DNA from: Planctomycetota bacterium
GTDB taxonomy: Bacteria > Planctomycetota > UBA1135 > GCA-002686595
DNA: 53,750 nt
Direction: 5' to 3'
NCBI GenBank assembly: GCA_016795245.1
Contig: JAEUIA010000123.1
Location: 1 to 53,750 of the forward strand
Part shown: positions 46,995-53,750 of the stretch, one piece after another
Position numbering within the stretch: position 1 is the stretch's first letter
Layout: the number at the start of each line of letters is the position of its first letter
The notes under the pieces: model-generated
What the model was told of the DNA's origin: nothing
What the model saw: only the letters and a program-made list of their open reading frames with translations
Database searches by the model: none
Position numbers and translations under genes: made by a program

Positions 46995-48389
46995 GTGGCC
47001 CAAGTCACACGCAAGATCGGCCTTTCCCTCGGCGCAGACGTCTGCTGGCCGAAGGCCTACGAAGAAATCGTCAAGCAACTCGACCTCTCCATCAAACTCG
47101 GTCGCGACAAGATCCGCTTCGAAGTCGAACGCACCACGATCGAACCTTTCGATCTGCAGGCGCCGAAGAAGTACGACCTCGTCATCGATCGCTTGACGCA
47201 CTGGTACCCGCTGCAGCGCGAGTGGATCAAGAAATCGATCCTGTTGGACGGCACGTACGTGTTCAACAACCCCTGGACCGTGCAGTCCATGGAGAAGCAC
47301 ACCACGTACTGCGCGATGATGGCGCTCGGCATCCCGATTCCGAAGACGGCGATGATCCCGCCCAAGGAATACGAAGCCAAGACGGACCTGAACGTCACGC
47401 TGCAGCGCTACGCCAAGCTCTTCAACTTGAGCCAGAGCGGCGAGCAGATCGGCTACCCGGCGTTCATGAAGCCTTTCGACGGCGGCGGTTGGCACGGCGT
47501 GACCAAGGTCGACAACGAACAAGAGTTGTGGGCCGCGTACGACCAGAGCGGCAAGTCGCTCATGCACCTGCAGGCCGGTGTGATGCCGTACGACTCGTTC
47601 GTGCGCTGCGTCGGATTCGGGCCGCAAACGAAGACGATTTCTTACGACCCGTCGGCGCCGCTGCACCAGCGCTACACGACGGCGACGGACTTCATCGACG
47701 CCAAGGATCAGGCGCTGATCGAGGACATCACGCTGACGATCAATGCGTTCTTCGGCTGGGACTTCAATTCCTGCGAGGCGCTGCTGAAAAACCACGTCTG
47801 GTACCCGATCGATTTCGCCAACCCGTGCCCGGACAGCCAGGTCACGTCGCTGCACCAGCACTGGCCGTGGCTCGTGAAGAGCTACATCCGCTGGTCTTTG
47901 TTCTGCGCCGCGACGAAGCGTCCGATGCACATGAACCTGAACTGGAAGCCGTTCTTCGACATCAAGAAGAAGAACCTGCCCTACCGCCAGACGATCGCGG
48001 CGTACGCCAAGCTGGCGCGCGCGCACTTCCAGGCGGACGCGTTCGAGGCGTTCTGCAAGAAGCACCTGTCGAAGCTCGACGAGGTGGCGAACGAGTTCTT
48101 CGGTTCGGAGACGTGCCGCGAAGCGATCCGGCTGAAGGTGCAGGCGTTGTTCCCTGCGCACGAGCACGATCAGTTCACGCAGTACTTCTTCGACGAAGTG
48201 CAGAAGTGGCGCGCCGCCGACACGGCCTCACGCGCGCCGCGTTCGAAGCAGAAGAAGGGCAAGAAAACGCTCGCCGTGGTGATCAAGGCCGCTCCCAAAG
48301 CGCTCAAGAAACCCGCCAAGCTCGTGAAGAAGCCTGCGAAGAAGACTCCGTCCAAGTCCAAGAAGCGCACAGCCAAGGCCCGTAGATAA
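46995..48389 (+). CDS. Divergent ATP-grasp ligase with Lys/Ala/Pro-rich tail
   Basis: A 464-residue protein starting at GTG 46995. It is not a close relative of paralogues A-C. The ATP-grasp region shows YPAFMKPFDGGGWHGVTKV (about 155-173) and, further on, FNSCEALLKNHVWYPIDFAN, which supplies the acidic/Asn metal ligands. N-terminal strands (KIGLSLGADVCWPKAYEEIV, YDLVIDRLTHWYPLQREWIK) recall RimK/glutathione-synthetase-like ligases that name a carboxylate donor. The last 50 residues are a histone-H1-like tail of K-K-P-A-K repeats, which could bind nucleic acid or a polyanion. The next esterase gene starts 3 bp after its stop. Confidence 0.82.
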   Translation: MAQVTRKIGLSLGADVCWPKAYEEIVKQLDLSIKLGRDKIRFEVERTTIEPFDLQAPKKYDLVIDRLTHWYPLQREWIKKSILLDGTYVFNNPWTVQSMEKHTTYCAMMALGIPIPKTAMIPPKEYEAKTDLNVTLQRYAKLFNLSQSGEQIGYPAFMKPFDGGGWHGVTKVDNEQELWAAYDQSGKSLMHLQAGVMPYDSFVRCVGFGPQTKTISYDPSAPLHQRYTTATDFIDAKDQALIEDITLTINAFFGWDFNSCEALLKNHVWYPIDFANPCPDSQVTSLHQHWPWLVKSYIRWSLFCAATKRPMHMNLNWKPFFDIKKKNLPYRQTIAAYAKLARAHFQADAFEAFCKKHLSKLDEVANEFFGSETCREAIRLKVQALFPAHEHDQFTQYFFDEVQKWRAADTASRAPRSKQKKGKKTLAVVIKAAPKALKKPAKLVKKPAKKTPSKSKKRTAKARR

Positions 48390-48391
48390 CC

Positions 48392-49132
48392 ATGACCAAG
48401 GAATCATCGACGTGGCGCTCCGAGCGCCTGGGCAACAAGGAAGTCAAAGTCGTGCGCTGGGGCGAGAGCGGCACGCCCGTGCTCGTCTTCCCGACGGCGG
48501 CCGGTGATTGCGAGGAAGCCGAGCGCTTCAAGCTGATGCACGTGATGGCGCCTTTTCTCGCTGAAAAGCGCATCAAGATCTACTCGGTCGATTCGATCGC
48601 CGGTCAGGCGTGGCTCGATTCCGAAATGCCGCGCCATCAAGCCGCGCGCGTGCAGAATCAATTCGATTCCTTCGTGTACCACGAGCTCGTGCCCGCGATC
48701 CGCGTCGACTGCCGCCAGCCGGACGTCGAAGTCATCGTGGCGGGCGCTTCGATCGGCGCCTTCAATGCGCTCGCGTCGATCTGCAGACACCCCGACGTCT
48801 TCAAAGCCGCGATCTGCATGAGCGGCACGTACGACCTGAAGAAGTTCATGGGCGACGAGATGACGCAGGACTACTACTACAGCTCGCCGCTGCACTTCCT
48901 GCCCAAGATGGAAGATGGCGATCACCTGCGTGCGCTGCGCCAGCGCTTCGTGCTGTTGACGCACGGACAAGGCCGCTGGGAATCCCCCGAGGAAAGCTGG
49001 CGCGTCGCGGACGTTCTCGGTGCCAAGGGCATTCCGAATCGCGTCGACGCGTGGGGCAAGGAATGGGACCACGACTGGCCGACGTGGCGCGAGATGATGC
49101 CGAAGTACGTGGACGAGTTGTTGCGGCGCTGA
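48392..49132 (+). CDS. Esterase D/Fes-like alpha/beta hydrolase
   Basis: A 246-residue single-domain alpha/beta hydrolase. Catalytic elements: nucleophile Ser120 in VAGASIGAFNAL and the His227 in KEWDHDWPTW near the C-terminus; the acid is probably in the VLLTHGQGRWES region. TPVLVFPTAAGDCEEAERFK is the N-terminal strand with the oxyanion turn. It lacks the E-set domain of its neighbour and has no export signal. It is coupled to the ATP-grasp gene 3 bp upstream. Likely hydrolyses an ester bond in the product or intermediate of the ligases; substrate unknown. Stop is 4 bp from the convergent cytochrome gene. Confidence 0.85.
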   Translation: MTKESSTWRSERLGNKEVKVVRWGESGTPVLVFPTAAGDCEEAERFKLMHVMAPFLAEKRIKIYSVDSIAGQAWLDSEMPRHQAARVQNQFDSFVYHELVPAIRVDCRQPDVEVIVAGASIGAFNALASICRHPDVFKAAICMSGTYDLKKFMGDEMTQDYYYSSPLHFLPKMEDGDHLRALRQRFVLLTHGQGRWESPEESWRVADVLGAKGIPNRVDAWGKEWDHDWPTWREMMPKYVDELLRR

Positions 49133-49136
49133 GCAG

Positions 49137-50795
49137 CTACTTCGGAACGGTCACTACCGTGACCGCGACCGTCTCGGGATCCTGCACGGCCTGCGCGTAG
49201 TACTTCAAGAACTGCGCGGCCTCGGGCGTCTTCGAGTCGGCGAGCGTCGCGGCCCAGGCGGGCGGAATCGATTGATAGAAGAGGCGCGCGACGATCAGTA
49301 GCGCGCCTTCGGTCTCGGGTAGCGCCACGTCGTACGTGACCACGTCGGAACCGCCTGTGAAATTCGCATCGGAATCAGTCCCGACCGGGCGCGTTTCGTC
49401 CGCGTGCGGACCGTCGCGTTTCCAGCCGCGCGGCAGCAGACGATTGTCTTTCGAGTGTGCGGCCATGCGCGTCAACATCGTCGTCGGGAGTCCGGCCTGA
49501 TCCACGGCGAGCATCTCGTACACCTGCACTTGATCCGCGCGTTCGATGCGATCGAAGTGGGGGAGAGCGAGTTCGTCGGCGACACCTTTCAAGCGCCCGT
49601 CGTCGCCGACGGCTCCCGAGTGGAACAGCACGTTGCGGCCGGAGCGCACTTCGACCGCGAGCCAGGCACGCCGCGCCGGGTAGCCGCTCGGGAACTTGTG
49701 CCCGGTCAAGTTTTCGACCTTGACGTCGAACGCCACGCCGCCCGGTCTGCGCTGGACGTTCGACACCGCCAACGTCGCCGTCGAATGTCCGAGCAGCGCG
49801 CGCGAGGCCGCAGCGACGCGTTTCAACGCCGACTCCGACGCCGTCACGCCCAGCTCGGCCGCATTCACGCGCAGCATGTCGGTCATGAACGCATTGCCGC
49901 CCACGAACGTGTGCGCCCGGACACCGTCGCGGACCTGCGTCGCGAAATCGAATCCGGCCGGGTTGCGCGCGATACGCATCGATCCGACGTCGGGCATGTG
50001 GCATTCCTGGCACGTGCGCGAATCGCCGGTCTTCTCGTGTTCGTCGCTGAACACGCTGTTGCGCCACTCGAGGTAGACAGCCTGCTCCAAGAAGCGCGGC
50101 GCATCAGGTGAGGGCTGGGTGTAGAGCGTATGACACGCCCCGCACAGCGCCGACGTGCTGATGTGCTCGCCGAAGGTAGGCGTAAACCCGGTGTGCATGC
50201 GCATCGGGCCTGTGGCGGGCTTCTCGAACGGACCGTAGATCGTCGCGTCGCCCTTGATCGCCAGATTGCCGTTGAAGCTCGCTGGTGTCCCGAGGTTCTC
50301 GCTCGTCGTGCGATGGCACACCGTGCAATTCACGCCGTCGAAGGCGAGAGGATCCCTCATTGCCGTCTCGATCGAAGGCGGTGCTGCGCCGGTCAAGCGC
50401 GCTGTGTGGCTCGCCGCTGGAGCGTGACAAGTCAGGCACAAGGTCTCGATCGCCGCCTTGTCGTGCGGCGCCAGCTCGATCTCGTGCGCCATCTGCGCGC
50501 GCCAGTACGGATCGCGAAACGCATTCGCCATCATCGTCGCCTGCCACGTGCCGTGCGGCGAAGCGTCGTCACCGGTGGCTGTCGTCAATGCGATCGCATT
50601 CGGCGATTGGCTGTGACATTGGCCGCACCGATCTGCGGTCAGAAACGGCTGGATCTTGGCGCCTGCGGGCGCGGCGACGGCGGGTTCCGGCGCTTGAGTC
50701 GCTGCAGGCTTCGGCGTTTCGGAACTCGACTGACAAGCGACTGCGATCACGAGCGCCACGGCGGACGCACAGAGAGAGGCGTGCACGGTCTTCAT
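49137..50795 (-). CDS. Five-haem c-type cytochrome lipoprotein
   Basis: A 552-residue protein with five C-x-x-C-H haem sites: 57-61 (CGQCH), 120-124 (CLTCH), 157-161 (CTVCH), 218-222 (CGACH) and 262-266 (CQECH). The signal peptide ends in a plausible lipobox (VIAVAC, Cys21), followed by a Pro/Ala linker, so it should be an outer- or inner-membrane-anchored periplasmic protein. Its later half (about 300-550) has no haem motif and looks beta-rich (LTGHKFPSGYPARRAW), a pattern seen in multihaem proteins of the cytochrome c554-like group. Partner oxidoreductases are not nearby. Electron-transfer role is inferred. Confidence 0.88.
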   Translation of the reverse strand: MKTVHASLCASAVALVIAVACQSSSETPKPAATQAPEPAVAAPAGAKIQPFLTADRCGQCHSQSPNAIALTTATGDDASPHGTWQATMMANAFRDPYWRAQMAHEIELAPHDKAAIETLCLTCHAPAASHTARLTGAAPPSIETAMRDPLAFDGVNCTVCHRTTSENLGTPASFNGNLAIKGDATIYGPFEKPATGPMRMHTGFTPTFGEHISTSALCGACHTLYTQPSPDAPRFLEQAVYLEWRNSVFSDEHEKTGDSRTCQECHMPDVGSMRIARNPAGFDFATQVRDGVRAHTFVGGNAFMTDMLRVNAAELGVTASESALKRVAAASRALLGHSTATLAVSNVQRRPGGVAFDVKVENLTGHKFPSGYPARRAWLAVEVRSGRNVLFHSGAVGDDGRLKGVADELALPHFDRIERADQVQVYEMLAVDQAGLPTTMLTRMAAHSKDNRLLPRGWKRDGPHADETRPVGTDSDANFTGGSDVVTYDVALPETEGALLIVARLFYQSIPPAWAATLADSKTPEAAQFLKYYAQAVQDPETVAVTVVTVPK

Positions 50796-50873
50796 CGGCG
50801 GCTAGCGTACTGAACGAACGCCCTTGTCGCTCGACGATTGAACCGCAGCACTCATGCTGCGCCTCCGTGCCCA

Positions 50874-51355
50874 GTGCGTCGCCTGCTCATCTCTGCTCTG
50901 TCTTCAGCAGGCTGTGCGGTCCAGTCCTCCCGACGGATCTGAGCCCACGCGAAGTGAGCGGGCGCACGCTTGCGGAAGATGCCGGACCGGCTGATGTCTC
51001 CAGCGCATTCGTTCGATTCAGCACGCCCCGCGTCGTGTTCGTGAATGCGGACACCGGCATACACGCCGCGGGCACGATGAAGCTCGGCGTGTTGTTGGCG
51101 CCGATGCCGAGCGCGATCTGCTCGCAGTCACGATCGCTCGCCGCCGGCAACGACGCCTACGCGCGCAATTGTCCGACCGCGCAGGAATTCGACGAGAGGA
51201 TCCCGCGTGGCCTGCCGCCCGATTGGCCCCTCTTGCACAAGACCGGCCAGTTCACCTGGATGGATCACGATGCAGTGCTCTCTTTCTCCCCGATCGGCTC
51301 TTTCGGCGCGCTTCTGTCCACGGACTTGACGTCGCGCACGCCTGCTCTATCCTGA
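50874..51355 (+). pseudogene. Possible small lipoprotein gene broken by a frameshift
   Basis: From the GTG at 50874 one frame encodes MRRLLISALSSAGC, a classic lipoprotein signal, but stops at the TGA of ATCTGA about 20 codons on. An overlapping frame shifted by one base then stays open to 51355 with codon usage like the rest of the window (DLSPREVSGRTLAEDAG ... TDLTSRTPALS, about 135 residues). Either a single-base deletion or insertion split one gene, or the sequence has an error, or the real start is the GTG at 50867 in the second frame (no good leader). No family recognised. The riboswitch starts about 20 bp after it. Confidence 0.45.
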
Positions 51356-51369
51356 CGCCCTGACAATTC

Positions 51370-51552
51370 CATCGGCTGCACATAGGGGAAGCAGGTGAGA
51401 TACCTGCACGGTCCCGCCACTGTGAGCCGCAGTACCGTTTCGTCCACAGGAGCCATGCGCTCCGGGTCACTGGGTTCTCCAAAGGAGAGCTTGGGAAGGC
51501 TAGGGCGGAACGGGGAAAGCGGCGAGTCAGGATATCCGGTGCGCAGCGCGAG
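51370..51552 (+). promoter_or_regulatory. Cobalamin (B12) riboswitch
   Basis: The core elements occur in order: GGGGAAGCAGGTGAGA (51385-51400), CCTGC, GTCCCGCCACTGTGAGCC (51411-51428), GTCACTGG (51465-51472), GGGAAGGC (51493-51500) and the B12 box AGTCAGGATATCCGG (51525-51539). These match the conserved cobalamin aptamer. The region GCGCAGC (51541-51547) can close P1 with GGCTGCAC (51374-51381). It is followed by a 150-base leader to the ATG at 51703, so binding of a cobamide should lower expression of that gene. The off-switch sense is inferred from typical B12 riboswitches. Confidence 0.9.
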
Positions 51553-51702
51553 CTCGCCGCTTGTCGCGGTGAGCGAAATCCACTGCCGGCCTCGGTCGAG
51601 GGCTCGTGCTGCAGCGCTTGAACTCCGGTTCGAATGGTTGCCGCCCGTGTCCGCGAACGCTGCACGGCGGTTCGACGCGACATCGAACGGAGATTCATTT
51701 TC

Positions 51703-53004
51703 ATGCTGTGCCAATTCATCCGGGGCAAGTTCCCCGCTGCTCTCGCCCTCTTTGCGCTCACGCCCTCGCTGACCTTCGCCGACACGATCGGCGCGGGGTA
51801 CGGCGTCGACGCGACGCAGACCTTGCCCGCGATCACGACGCTCGCTGCGTACGACACGCTCTCGAACGGCAACCGCGTCGTGTACGACGGCAGCCAGATC
51901 TGGATCGAGACGGATGCCGGTGCCGTCGTGCAGGTGCTCGGCAACCCCAACCCGAATTCGTTCGCGAGCTTCATCGAGGTCGATCCCACGGAGACGTTCG
52001 CGCTCCTCGGCGAGAACAACATGGGCAACATCTACAAGGTGTCGCTCACGACGGGCAATCCGACGCTGCTCGCGACGCTGGCCTACAACTTCGACCTCGT
52101 CTACGAGAGCTCGACGAGTGCGTTGGTTTCCGCCGCCGCGACGAGCTTCGCCTTCAACGACATCTACCGCCTCGACATCACGACGGGCGCGACGACTTTG
52201 ATCGCGACCGCGCAAGGCCCCAGCGGTCCGCTCGCGCTTTCGCCCGCGGGGGACCTGTACTACGCCACGCAGTCGGGTACGTTCCCGACGCCGCCGGGAT
52301 CGACCGACATCATCCGTTGGACGGCCGGTCAGATCACCAACGGACCGTTCCCCCTGCCGCAATCGCGCGCGACCGTGTTCACGCCCGGCCTCGACGGCGG
52401 CGCGTCAATGGTGTTCGACACGGCCTTCGGCAATCTGTTCGTGTCCGAATCGGTCTACGGCGGCACGTCCGCAGTCGTCGAGATCGACCGCACCGGCGCG
52501 ATCGTCGGTGACGCGGTGACCTCGCTCGACACGCTGGGCAGGATCGAGATCGTCGACACGGCCGGTGACGGCGCGTGTGCGGCGTTCCAGCCGGCGGGGC
52601 GCGCGTTGAAGTACCGCACGACGGACTTCATCTCGTTCTCGTCCAAAGTCACGACGCTTTCGCCGCGCAGGCCGATCCTGACCAGCGTGCAGAACGGCGA
52701 CAACACGATGACGTGCACGCTCACCGGCGGCGCACCGAACTCATCGGCCTTCGTCATCTCGGGCACGGTCGCGATGTACAACCCCAGCGAGTTGTCCTAC
52801 GACCTGGCAACGCATCTGTTCTGGACCGGAATGCCGTTCAACAACATCCGCCGCGCGGGCATTCAGTTCGCGACGGACGCGACGGGCACGGGCTCGTTCA
52901 CGTTCAGCAATCCGCCCTCGTCGCAGGGTTTGTTCGTGATCCAGGCATTGGTGCGCAACAGTTTGGGTGTCTATCGCGGCACTTCGACAGCGGCGTTCAA
53001 TTGA
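51703..53004 (+). CDS. Secreted beta-propeller-like protein under B12 control
   Basis: A 433-residue protein from ATG 51703, with signal peptide (FPAALALFALTPSLTFA) and mature N-terminus DTIGAGYGVD. The body has repeated strands with G-N-x-x-x-x-Y-D-G, DIYRLDITTGATTLIATA, VVEIDRTG and LALSPAGDLYYAT, as in YncE/NHL-like propellers of 6-7 blades. The last 90 residues (LTSVQNGDNTMTCTLTGGAP ... LGVYRGTSTAAFN) look like a separate Ig-like or strand-rich domain. No Cys lipobox or membrane anchor is seen. Since a cobalamin riboswitch precedes it, a role in binding or acquisition of cobamides is suggested; similarity to BtuG is functional analogy, not shown homology. Confidence 0.8.
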   Translation: MLCQFIRGKFPAALALFALTPSLTFADTIGAGYGVDATQTLPAITTLAAYDTLSNGNRVVYDGSQIWIETDAGAVVQVLGNPNPNSFASFIEVDPTETFALLGENNMGNIYKVSLTTGNPTLLATLAYNFDLVYESSTSALVSAAATSFAFNDIYRLDITTGATTLIATAQGPSGPLALSPAGDLYYATQSGTFPTPPGSTDIIRWTAGQITNGPFPLPQSRATVFTPGLDGGASMVFDTAFGNLFVSESVYGGTSAVVEIDRTGAIVGDAVTSLDTLGRIEIVDTAGDGACAAFQPAGRALKYRTTDFISFSSKVTTLSPRRPILTSVQNGDNTMTCTLTGGAPNSSAFVISGTVAMYNPSELSYDLATHLFWTGMPFNNIRRAGIQFATDATGTGSFTFSNPPSSQGLFVIQALVRNSLGVYRGTSTAAFN

Positions 53005-53140
53005 GACTCACGACGCTGATCTGAGAATACGGAGCCTGTCCATGGCTTCACGCGATCGGGATGTGCTCTGGCGGAAGCGCCGGAATGATCCTCTCGCGTG
53101 GAGCCGTGGACGGTCCAAGACGCACTCGAACGCAGCCCTC

Positions 53141-53233
53141 GCCGAGTCCCATCCCGCTGCGCTTCAAGACCGACACTCTCATCCCCAGCTCCATCGATTT
53201 CCCCTGATTTCGCGGTAGGAGCCGCGCGGTGCT
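53141..53233 (+). repeat. Direct repeat unit A (93 bp)
   Basis: Aligns without gaps to 53308-53400, with about 76 of 93 positions identical. Both begin GCCGAGTCCCA and end GAGCCGCGCGGT. Conservation is highest at the ends (CCGCTGC-TTCAAGACCGACAC) and lowest in the middle. A diverged copy of a dispersed element is likely. Confidence 0.75.
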
Positions 53234-53307
53234 CTTTAGCCCGATCGCAGAGCCCACATCTTCGAGGGGAGCAGCGCCACGCGTTCAGAGCCAACCTCGG
53301 ATCGATC

Positions 53308-53400
53308 GCCGAGTCCCACCCCGCTGCGTTTCAAGACCGACACCTTCATACCCAGCCCCCCAGTTTTTCCCTGAACTCGTGGTTCGAGCCGCGCGGTACT
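53308..53400 (+). repeat. Direct repeat unit B (93 bp), overlapping the left arm of the inverted repeat
   Basis: Second copy of the 93-bp unit. All but its first 12 bases lie in the left arm of the long inverted repeat, so the right arm holds a third, inverted copy. It runs into the hairpin sequence at 53375-53422. Confidence 0.75.
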
Positions 53401-53750
53401 CCGCGCGACTCGAATCACGAGTCGGCGCTGCGTAGCACGCCTGCGAATGCCGTTGCGCTTCACGTGCCTCGCGCTTCTTTCTTCTGCTTCGCGCGACGTG
53501 AGTTCCCGAGGATGTGTCCTAGCCGCTGAATTCCCTAGGAATCAAACCGACTCGGCTCCCAGTGACTTCTCAGCGCGCGAAGCAGAAGAAGGAAACGCGA
53601 AGCAAGAAGAAGAGCAACGGCATTCGCAGGCGTGCTACGCAGCGCCGACTCGTGATTCGAGTCGCGCGGAGTACCGCGCGGCTCGAACCACGAGTTCAGG
53701 GAAAAACTGGGGGGCTGGGTATGAAGGTGTCGGTCTTGAAACGCAGCGGG
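53320..53750. repeat. Long inverted repeat reaching the window edge
   Basis: Bases 53320-53456 are the exact reverse complement of 53614-53750 (137 bp). The symmetry continues with lower identity inward: TTCTTCTGCTTCGCGCG at 53479-53495 matches 53574-53590 in nearly the same register. The unpaired centre is about 80-160 bp. Since the last base of the window still pairs, the arms may extend further right. Each arm contains a smaller hairpin of 22 bp with two mismatches and a TACT loop (53375-53422; its mirror 53648-53695). It may be a mobile-element remnant, a replication or recombination site, or an assembly fold-back. Confidence 0.85.

Larger units (their letters stand above)
53005..53750. 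other. Non-coding, repeat-bearing region at the window end
   Basis: No convincing gene follows the B12-controlled protein. The region is occupied by the diverged direct repeats and the long inverted repeat listed separately. Short open frames on both strands (for example with MKVSVLKRSG) are by-products of the repeats. No intrinsic terminator with a U-tract was found directly after the stop at 53004. Confidence 0.6.

Noticed and set aside
53236..53463. Small minus-strand frames with MKVSVLKRSG as real genes
   Set aside because: They follow the repeat units and differ completely outside them; no ribosome-binding site or stable frame length.

Overview
The window reads as chromosomal DNA of a GC-rich, heterotrophic bacterium, most likely a member of the Planctomycetota. 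The main reason is the set of large secreted proteins that carry NxxGxxAF-type tandem repeats, FG-GAP repeats or W-N-G repeats. Four of these secreted proteins also end in a common Cys/Gly-rich module closing in L-T-Q-G-x-x-L-T-W-G, a style I associate with planctomycete genomes. This assignment is inference from gene content; no rRNA gene is present. No tRNA, insertion sequence or CRISPR array was seen. GTG and TTG starts are common.

Layout. (1) 184-4036: the end of a surface-polysaccharide locus (GT4 glycosyltransferase, Wzx-like flippase, DegT/DnrJ-type aminotransferase). (2) 4230-11081: a pseudopilin operon with two prepilin-like proteins and three tandem PilX-like paralogues, with a HEAT-repeat protein between the second and third. 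(3) 11256-17343: a signalling block (HAMP-like membrane protein, histidine kinase, REC-HK-REC hybrid) facing a convergent EAL-domain protein. (4) 17461-26889: a divergent isocitrate/isopropylmalate-dehydrogenase-like enzyme, a lipoprotein, an NxxGxxAF protein, an FG-GAP protein and a carboxypeptidase-regulatory-like protein. (5) 26942-38718: hutH, murJ, two secreted proteins, hutU and a 904-residue repeat protein; the two histidine-degradation genes lie about 5.6 kb apart. (6) 38734-49132: a dense cluster with four ATP-grasp ligases, a GT5 glycogen/starch-synthase homologue, a peptidase S51/cyanophycinase-like protein, two alpha/beta-hydrolase esterases and a small DUF433/DUF5615 toxin-antitoxin-like pair. 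(7) 49137-50795: a five-haem cytochrome c lipoprotein. (8) 50874-53004: a possibly frameshifted small lipoprotein, a clear cobalamin riboswitch and the secreted beta-propeller-like protein it should control. (9) 53005-53750: non-coding DNA with a diverged direct repeat and a very long inverted repeat reaching the window edge.

The best candidate for an undescribed system is region 6. Three ATP-grasp proteins are clear paralogues sharing a T-H-M-E-W-F motif followed by an R-P-P-G motif. The fourth is different and ends in a Lys/Ala/Pro tail. The S51-like protein, the E-set esterase, the last ATP-grasp and the second esterase follow on one strand, and the glycogen-synthase homologue is divergent. 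My inference is ATP-dependent amide-bond formation on, or alongside, a glucan or another storage or surface polymer, with matching hydrolases for turnover. The second candidate is the B12-riboswitch-controlled secreted propeller, which recalls in principle (not by demonstrated homology) the BtuG cobamide-capture proteins of Bacteroides.
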